Program-made: the position numbers and the translations under genes | Notes under the pieces: model-generated | What the model saw: the letters and a program-made list of their open reading frames with translations, nothing else | What the model was told of the DNA's origin: nothing | Database searches by the model: none | Part shown: piece after piece, positions 7,073 to 11,744 of the stretch | Position numbering within the stretch: the stretch's first letter is position 1 | Layout of the letters: every line of letters starts with the position of its first letter | From: Ponticaulis sp. | GTDB lineage: Bacteria > Pseudomonadota > Alphaproteobacteria > Caulobacterales > Hyphomonadaceae | Assembly (NCBI GenBank): GCA_002699325.1 | Contig: PABS01000132.1 | Location: 11,397-23,140 of the forward strand | Length of the DNA: 11,744 nt | Reading direction: 5' to 3'

Positions 7073-7866
7073 TGCCAGAACAAGCGAAACGCTCAGGCGT
7101 CGTCGCCAAGAAGCTTGGCATGACGCGTGTCTTCTCTGAAGACGGTCTGCACGTGCCAGTGACGGTTCTCTCTCTTGAGGGCTGTCAGGTTGTTGGTGTG
7201 CGCTCTGAGGAAGATCGTACCACTTCTGTGAACCGCGGTTCGAAAAAAGACCGTGTCGAGAAAAAAGCTAACGATGGCTACACAGCTGTTGTTCTCGGTG
7301 CGGGTGCGAAGAAAGCCAAGCGCGCAACCAAAGCGGATCGCGGCCAGTTCGCGAAAGCCGGTGTTGAGCTGAAGGCGAAAGTCGTCGAGTTCCGCGTTGA
7401 TGCTGACAATCTTCTCGATGTGGGCGCTGAAATTTCGGCTGACCACTTCGTTCCAGGTCAGAAGGTCGACGTTGCTGGCATTTCTGTCGGTAAAGGTTTT
7501 GCCGGTGCGATGAAGCGCTGGAACTTCGGTGGTCTTCGGGCTTCTCACGGTGTGTCTATCTCTCACCGTGCGCACGGTTCGACAGGTCAGTGCCAGGATC
7601 CGGGTAAAGTCTTCAAAGGCAAGAAAATGGCGGGTCACTATGGTGTTCAACGCACCACGACCCAAAACATTGAAATCGTTCGTGTGGACGCTGAGCGCGG
7701 CCTCATCCTGGTCAAGGGTAACGTCCCTGGTCCGGAAAATGGCTGGGTTGAGATCCGTGACGCTGTCAAAAAAGCGCGTCCGGACAGCGTTACGCTGCCA
7801 GGTGTTGTGAAGTCGGCTCAGTCTGACGCAGCGCCAGCAGAAGAATCTGAGGGAGCTGACGCGTAA
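7072..7866 (+). CDS. rplC: 50S ribosomal protein L3, with insertion and acidic tail
   Basis: L3 is a 50S protein that starts assembly and reaches the peptidyl transferase centre. The protein is 264 residues against 209 in E. coli. Core motifs are [46 protein letters not shown] and [14 protein letters not shown]. Gln175 aligns with E. coli Gln150, the PrmB methylation site. Two additions explain the length: a charged insertion of about 20 residues (roughly 45-64, with runs of E, D, K and R) before NDGYTAV, and a C-terminal tail of about 30 residues rich in Ala, Glu and Asp. GAGGGAG at 7058-7064 is the ribosome binding site. The gene overlaps rpsJ upstream and rplD downstream by one base each, so translation is coupled. 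Confidence 0.97.
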   Translation: MPEQAKRSGVVAKKLGMTRVFSEDGLHVPVTVLSLEGCQVVGVRSEEDRTTSVNRGSKKDRVEKKANDGYTAVVLGAGAKKAKRATKADRGQFAKAGVELKAKVVEFRVDADNLLDVGAEISADHFVPGQKVDVAGISVGKGFAGAMKRWNFGGLRASHGVSISHRAHGSTGQCQDPGKVFKGKKMAGHYGVQRTTTQNIEIVRVDAERGLILVKGNVPGPENGWVEIRDAVKKARPDSVTLPGVVKSAQSDAAPAEESEGADA

Positions 7867-8498
7867 TGGAACTCGCAGTCACGACACTTGGTGCGAAGAA
7901 GGCCGGTAAGGTTGAGCTCGACGATGCTGTATTCGGCATTGAAGAGATCCGCGGCGACATTCTTCAGCGCATGGTTCGTTATCAGCTGGCAAAGCGCCAG
8001 GCCGGTACGCACAAGACCAAGTCACGTTCAGAAGTGAACGTCACAACCAAGAAGTACATTCGTCAGAAGGGTTCTGGCGGTGCGCGTCACGGTTCTAAGA
8101 ACGCTCCGATCTTCGTCGGCGGTGGTGTTGCTCATGGTCCGCGTGTTCGCGACCACGGTCATGACCTGCCGAAAAAGGTTCGCGCACTCGCTCTGAAGCA
8201 CGCTCTGTCCTCTAAGGCGAAAGCCGAGAGCCTGATCGTTCTGGAAGATGCGAATTTCGACGAAGGCAAAACGAAAGCTCTGCGCGCTTCTTTTGAAGAG
8301 CTGGGCATTTCGAATGCACTCATCATTGGCGGTGCTGAGCTCAACCAAGGTTTTGCTCGCGCAGCTCGCAACATTCCAAACATCGACGTTCTGCCGATGG
8401 CTGGCCTCAACGTGTATGACGTTCTGCGTCGCAACACGCTGGTTCTGACCAAAGACGCAGTCGATGCAATTCATGCTCGCTTTAACGGAGAGGGCTAA
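7866..8498 (+). CDS. rplD: 50S ribosomal protein L4
   Basis: L4 is an early-assembly 50S protein whose loop lines the exit tunnel; in E. coli it also represses the S10 operon at transcription and translation. The protein is 210 residues against 201 in E. coli. Visible family features are [13 protein letters not shown], the extended loop [27 protein letters not shown], and the C-terminal part [22 protein letters not shown]. The ribosome binding site GAGGGAG (7849-7855) lies inside the end of rplC. The start overlaps the rplC stop by one base, and rplW begins three bases after the stop. Autogenous control via the leader at 6602-6751 is possible but not shown. Confidence 0.97.
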   Translation: MELAVTTLGAKKAGKVELDDAVFGIEEIRGDILQRMVRYQLAKRQAGTHKTKSRSEVNVTTKKYIRQKGSGGARHGSKNAPIFVGGGVAHGPRVRDHGHDLPKKVRALALKHALSSKAKAESLIVLEDANFDEGKTKALRASFEELGISNALIIGGAELNQGFARAARNIPNIDVLPMAGLNVYDVLRRNTLVLTKDAVDAIHARFNGEG

Positions 8499-8501
8499 GC
8501 A

Positions 8502-8807
8502 ATGGCTGCCAAAGACGCTCAACCCGTACACTATGACACAATCGTCGCTCCGGTGATCACCGAGAAGTCGACTTTCCTCTCTGAGGAAAACAAGGTTGTG
8601 TTTCGCGTGGCGATCAATGCAACAAAGCCTCAGATCAAAGAGGCTGTTGAGAAGCTGTTCGACGTGAAGGTCACAGCCGTGAACACTTCGGTGGTCAAAG
8701 GCAAAACCAAGCGTTTCCGCGGCATTAAAGGTCGTCGTAACGACATCAAGAAAGCCGTTGTCACTCTGGCCGATGGTCAGTCCATCGACGTGGCAACCGG
8801 ACTTTAA
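8502..8807 (+). CDS. rplW: 50S ribosomal protein L23
   Basis: L23 sits at the mouth of the exit tunnel and is the docking site for trigger factor and SRP. The protein is 101 residues, against 100 in E. coli. Family features are [14 protein letters not shown] near the N-terminus, [26 protein letters not shown] in the core, and the basic loop [23 protein letters not shown] short N-terminal extension ([10 protein letters not shown]) precedes the core. GGAGAGG at 8487-8493 supports the ATG. The TAA stop forms part of the ribosome binding site of rplB (TAAGGAG, 8805-8811). Confidence 0.97.
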   Translation: MAAKDAQPVHYDTIVAPVITEKSTFLSEENKVVFRVAINATKPQIKEAVEKLFDVKVTAVNTSVVKGKTKRFRGIKGRRNDIKKAVVTLADGQSIDVATGL

Positions 8808-8818
8808 GGAGACCTGAT

Positions 8819-9646
8819 ATGGCTTTGAAGACATTCAATCCGACGTCACCAGGTCGCCGCCAGCTCGTTCTGGTAGATCGTTCTGGTCTGCACAAAGGTC
8901 GCCCTGTAAAGGCGCTGACTGAAGGCCTGACCAAGAATGGTGGTCGCAACAACACCGGTCGTATCACGGCTCGCCGTATCGGCGGTGGTGCGAAGAAGCT
9001 CTACCGTAAGGTCGACTTCAAGCGGAACAAGTTTGATGTGCCGGCGACTGTTGAGCGTATCGAGTATGACCCGAACCGTACGGCGTTCATCGCTCTCATC
9101 AAGTATGAGGACGGCGAGCAGGCTTACATCATCGCGCCACAACGTCTCGGCGTTGGCGATACGGTCATCTCCAGCACAACGGCTGATATCAAGCCAGGCA
9201 ACACGCTGCCGCTGAAAAACATTCCTGTGGGTACAATTATCCACAACATCGAGATGAAGCCTGAGAAGGGCGCTCAGATGATCCGTTCAGCCGGGTCTTA
9301 TGCCCAGCTGGTCGGTCGTGCTGACGGCTATGCTCAGATCAAGCTGTCTTCTGGTGAACTCCGCATGGTTCTTGATCGCTGTCTGGCAACAGTCGGTGCG
9401 GTCTCTAACCCGGACAATATGAACCAGAACCTTGGTAAGGCTGGCCACAAGCGTCATATGGGCAAACGTCCATCTGTTCGCGGTGTTGTCATGAACCCGT
9501 TCGACCACCCACACGGTGGTGGTGAAGGTAAGTCCTCTGGTGGCCGTCACCCGGTTACACCTTGGGGTAAGAAAACCCGCGGTCCAAAAACCCGCAAGAA
9601 CAAGGCAACGGATCGTCTCATCATCCGTAGCCGTCACAAGAAGTAG
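8819..9646 (+). CDS. rplB: 50S ribosomal protein L2
   Basis: L2 is needed for subunit joining and peptidyl transferase activity. The protein is 275 residues (273 in E. coli) and starts [17 protein letters not shown]. It contains the basic segment [21 protein letters not shown], the OB-fold and SH3-like core, and the conserved C-terminal stretch [26 protein letters not shown] (from residue 225), in which His230 or His232 corresponds to the functionally important E. coli His229. A strong AAGGAG overlapping the rplW stop sets the start. It is followed by rpsS after 11 bases. Nothing unusual. Confidence 0.98.
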   Translation: MALKTFNPTSPGRRQLVLVDRSGLHKGRPVKALTEGLTKNGGRNNTGRITARRIGGGAKKLYRKVDFKRNKFDVPATVERIEYDPNRTAFIALIKYEDGEQAYIIAPQRLGVGDTVISSTTADIKPGNTLPLKNIPVGTIIHNIEMKPEKGAQMIRSAGSYAQLVGRADGYAQIKLSSGELRMVLDRCLATVGAVSNPDNMNQNLGKAGHKRHMGKRPSVRGVVMNPFDHPHGGGEGKSSGGRHPVTPWGKKTRGPKTRKNKATDRLIIRSRHKK

Positions 9647-9657
9647 GACGCTTAGAC

Positions 9658-9936
9658 ATGTCTCGTTCTGTCTGGAAAGGCCCATTCGTCGACGGCTATC
9701 TGCTGAAAAAAGCAGAGGCGGCTGGCGAGTCGAAAAAGCGCGAAGTGATCAAGACCTGGTCGCGTCGCTCTACCATTTTGCCAAACTTTGTTGGCCTGAC
9801 ATTTCAGGTCCACAACGGCAACAAATTCGTCCCGGTCTCTGTTTCTGAGGAAATGGTTGGCCATAAATTCGGTGAATTCGCTCCAACCCGGACCTATTAC
9901 GGTCACGGCGCGGACAAAAAAGCGAAGCGGAGATAG
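9658..9936 (+). CDS. rpsS: 30S ribosomal protein S19
   Basis: S19 binds the head of the 30S subunit close to the A site, with S13. The protein is 92 residues, the same as in E. coli. Family features are [41 protein letters not shown], and [20 protein letters not shown]. The ribosome binding site is modest (AGG around 9645-9647, overlapping the rplB stop). rplV begins two bases after the stop. Confidence 0.97.
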   Translation: MSRSVWKGPFVDGYLLKKAEAAGESKKREVIKTWSRRSTILPNFVGLTFQVHNGNKFVPVSVSEEMVGHKFGEFAPTRTYYGHGADKKAKRR

Positions 9937-9938
9937 TC

Positions 9939-10331
9939 ATGGGTAAGCCTAAGGCACCACCGCGTCAGGCTGAGAACGAAGCGCGCTGCGTTCTGCGCAT
10001 GCTCCGCATCAGCCCGCAAAAGCTGAACCTGATCGCTCAGTCCATTCGTGGTCTGACTGTCGAGAAGGCTCTGGCTGAACTCGAATTTTCGCCGAAGCGT
10101 CATTCTGAAGACGTTCGCAAGGCTCTGAAAAGCGCTATCGCGAATGCTGAGAACAACCACAATCTCGACATTGATTCGCTGATCGTGGCTGAAGCTTATG
10201 TCGGCAAAAACCTGGTGATGAAGCGTCTCCGTGCCCGTGCACGTGGTCGTGCGGCTCGTATTCTCAAGCCGTTCTCGCAACTGACCATCGTTGTCCGCGA
10301 CACCAGCATGGCAGTTGAGGAGGCCGCATAA
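9939..10331 (+). CDS. rplV: 50S ribosomal protein L22
   Basis: L22 spans the 50S subunit and its beta-hairpin lines the exit tunnel near the macrolide site. The protein is 130 residues (110 in E. coli); the added length is mostly an N-terminal [16 protein letters not shown] lead and a short C-terminal tail, in the style of alphaproteobacteria. Core features are [38 protein letters not shown], and the hairpin [16 protein letters not shown], which keeps the MKR residues whose loss gives macrolide resistance in E. coli. GGAG at 9929-9932 lies within the end of rpsS. The TAA overlaps the rpsC ATG by one base. Confidence 0.97.
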   Translation: MGKPKAPPRQAENEARCVLRMLRISPQKLNLIAQSIRGLTVEKALAELEFSPKRHSEDVRKALKSAIANAENNHNLDIDSLIVAEAYVGKNLVMKRLRARARGRAARILKPFSQLTIVVRDTSMAVEEAA

Positions 10332-11068
10332 TGGGTCAGAAGGTTAATCCGATCGGTCTTCGTCTGGGCATCAACCGGACATGGGACTCTCGTTGGTATG
10401 CAGACAGCGCCGATTATGGTCGCCTGCTCCACGAAGACCTGAAGATCCGTGAGTTCATCAAGACCAAGCTGAAGCAAGCTGGTATCTCGAAGATCATTAT
10501 CGAGCGTCCGCACAAGAAGTGCCGCATCACCATCCACACGGCTCGTCCGGGTATGGTCATCGGTAAGAAAGGTGCTGACATCGAGACACTGCGTAAGCAG
10601 CTGTCGAAAATCGTCACAGACGAAGTCTTTGTGAACCTGGTTGAGATCCGCAAGCCGGAAATCGACGCGGCTCTGATCGCTGACGACATTGCGCGTCAAC
10701 TTGAGCGTCGTGCGTCTTTCCGCCGTGCGATGAAGCGGTCGATCCAGTCTGCCATGCGTCTCGGCGCACTTGGTGTTCGCGTGATGGTTTCTGGTCGCCT
10801 CGGCGGCGCAGAGATTGCGCGGACCGAGCAGTATGCTGAAGGTTCTGTTCCGCTGCACACGCTGCGTGCGGACATTGACTACGGCACAGCTGAAGCCGAA
10901 ACCACATACGGTATCATCGGCATCAAGGTCTGGGTCTATAAAGGCGAGATCATGGAGCATGACCCCATGGCTCAGGACAAGAAACAGGAAGCTTCTGGTG
11001 AAGCACGCGCACGCTCTACGAGCCCGCGCGGCGACCGTCAGGGCAACCGCGAAGGTGCAGGAGCTTAA
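10331..11068 (+). CDS. rpsC: 30S ribosomal protein S3
   Basis: S3 is part of the mRNA entry tunnel and helicase site of the 30S subunit. The protein is 245 residues (233 in E. coli). It begins [14 protein letters not shown], followed by the KH domain with GKKG at residues 78-81, and a C-terminal domain with [34 protein letters not shown] and [14 protein letters not shown]. The tail after HDPMAQDKK is low-complexity and charged, and is the variable end of the family. A near-perfect GAGGAGG (10317-10323) is the ribosome binding site, inside the end of rplV. rplP follows after three bases. Confidence 0.98.
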   Translation: MGQKVNPIGLRLGINRTWDSRWYADSADYGRLLHEDLKIREFIKTKLKQAGISKIIIERPHKKCRITIHTARPGMVIGKKGADIETLRKQLSKIVTDEVFVNLVEIRKPEIDAALIADDIARQLERRASFRRAMKRSIQSAMRLGALGVRVMVSGRLGGAEIARTEQYAEGSVPLHTLRADIDYGTAEAETTYGIIGIKVWVYKGEIMEHDPMAQDKKQEASGEARARSTSPRGDRQGNREGAGA

Positions 11069-11071
11069 CCG

Positions 11072-11485
11072 ATGCTGCAGCCAAAGCGCACAAAATTCCG
11101 GAAGGCTTTCAAAGGCCGGATTCATGGAAACGCCAAAGGTGGTTTTGCCTTGAACTTCGGGTCCTTTGGTCTGAAGGCTCTTGAGCCGGAACGTATTACC
11201 TCGCGTCAGATCGAAGCAACACGCCGCGCCATCACTCGCCAGATGAAACGTCAGGGCAAAGTGTGGATTCGCGTGTTCCCAGATCTCCCGGTTTCTGCGA
11301 AGCCGATCGAGGTTCGTATGGGTAAGGGTAAAGGCTCGATTGACCGTTGGGTTGCCAAGGTCAAGCCAGGCCGGATCCTGTTTGAGATTGACGGTGTGAA
11401 CGAAGAAACAGCGCGTGAAGCGCTTCGTCTTGGCGCAGCTAAGCTGCCGATCAAGACGAAAGTCGTCACCCGTGTTGGCGAATAA
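11072..11485 (+). CDS. rplP: 50S ribosomal protein L16
   Basis: L16 organises the A-site side of the 50S subunit. The protein is 137 residues, against 136 in E. coli. Visible family motifs are [34 protein letters not shown] and [16 protein letters not shown], with Arg82 at the position of E. coli Arg81 (the hydroxylated residue in that species), and [25 protein letters not shown] at 11059-11063 supports the start. rpmC follows after 18 bases. Confidence 0.98.
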   Translation: MLQPKRTKFRKAFKGRIHGNAKGGFALNFGSFGLKALEPERITSRQIEATRRAITRQMKRQGKVWIRVFPDLPVSAKPIEVRMGKGKGSIDRWVAKVKPGRILFEIDGVNEETAREALRLGAAKLPIKTKVVTRVGE

Positions 11486-11503
11486 GCGCGAGAGGAGATC
11501 GTT

Positions 11504-11704
11504 ATGAAAGCGGAAGACGTTCGCGCAAAAACAGAAGACCAGCTGAAAGAACAGCTCGTCTCTCTGAAAAAAGAGCAATTTAATCTTCGATTCCAGCAGG
11601 CCACTGGTCAGCTGGAGAACACCGCCCGCGTGCGCCAGGTGCGTCGTGACATCGCCAGGATCAACACGATCCTGCGTGAAAAGACGCAAACCAGCGCTGC
11701 GTGA
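11504..11704 (+). CDS. rpmC: 50S ribosomal protein L29
   Basis: L29 is a small two-helix protein at the exit tunnel, beside L23. The protein is 66 residues, normal for the family. Helix 1 is [21 protein letters not shown], and the connecting stretch and helix 2 read [33 protein letters not shown] at 11493-11497 lies six bases before the ATG. The stop is TGA, followed 21 bases later by rpsQ. Confidence 0.97.
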   Translation: MKAEDVRAKTEDQLKEQLVSLKKEQFNLRFQQATGQLENTARVRQVRRDIARINTILREKTQTSAA

Positions 11705-11725
11705 ACCTGAGGGAGCAAAAGCAAT

Positions 11726-11744
11726 ATGCCTAGGCGGATTATGG
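11726..11744 (+). CDS. rpsQ: 30S ribosomal protein S17, first codons only
   Basis: Only six codons (MPRRIM) are inside the window. The call rests on position, since rpsQ follows rpmC in nearly all S10 operons, on the MP[KR]R beginning common in alphaproteobacterial S17, and on GGGAG at 11711-11715, ten bases before the ATG. The protein continues beyond the right edge. Confidence 0.85.

Noticed and set aside
8028..8834. 268-codon minus-strand frame across rplD and rplW
   Set aside because: It is antisense to two well-conserved ribosomal protein genes and has no independent support.
10196..11689. Long open frame of 497 codons on the minus strand
   Set aside because: It lies wholly antisense to rplV, rpsC, rplP and rpmC, which are certain genes. 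It has no recognisable domains and is explained by the biased codon use of ribosomal genes.

Overview
The window is a stretch of alphaproteobacterial chromosome carrying the end of the str operon (fusA, tuf) and most of the S10 ribosomal protein operon (rpsJ, rplC, rplD, rplW, rplB, rpsS, rplV, rpsC, rplP, rpmC and the first codons of rpsQ), all on the + strand. Gene order, the sequence style of L3, L22 and S17, and moderate-to-high GC point to Alphaproteobacteria. A Hyphomonadaceae-like marine lineage is my best guess, but it cannot be proven from this window.

Region 1 (1-3200): the C-terminal ~608 codons of EF-G, then a complete EF-Tu gene. The tuf 3' untranslated region is rich in hairpins and closes with a strong intrinsic terminator at 3168-3200, so the str operon appears to end here.

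Region 2 (3201-6751): an accessory block of four genes sits between tuf and rpsJ, which are often adjacent in related bacteria. It begins with a single polypeptide that joins a RimB-type retropepsin-like protease domain to a complete RimK ATP-grasp glutamate ligase. A 75-residue two-helix membrane protein and a DUF167/YggU protein follow, tightly packed and translationally coupled. After a gap comes a separate gene for a divergent cysteine-synthase-fold PLP enzyme that starts at TTG. The spaces between genes hold a weak terminator-like site, a 15-bp palindrome, and the promoter and structured leader of the S10 operon.

Region 3 (6752-11744): the S10 operon, with very short or 1-base overlapping junctions and good ribosome binding sites. 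All proteins look intact and functional. L3 is longer than usual because of an internal charged insertion and an acidic tail.

Taken together, the window encodes translation elongation factors, the core of both ribosomal subunits, and a probable enzyme that adds (and perhaps also removes) glutamates on a ribosomal protein. The most interesting point is the RimB-RimK fusion placed between two ribosomal operons. I see no mobile element, CRISPR array, tRNA or rRNA gene, and no clear evidence of a wholly new system.
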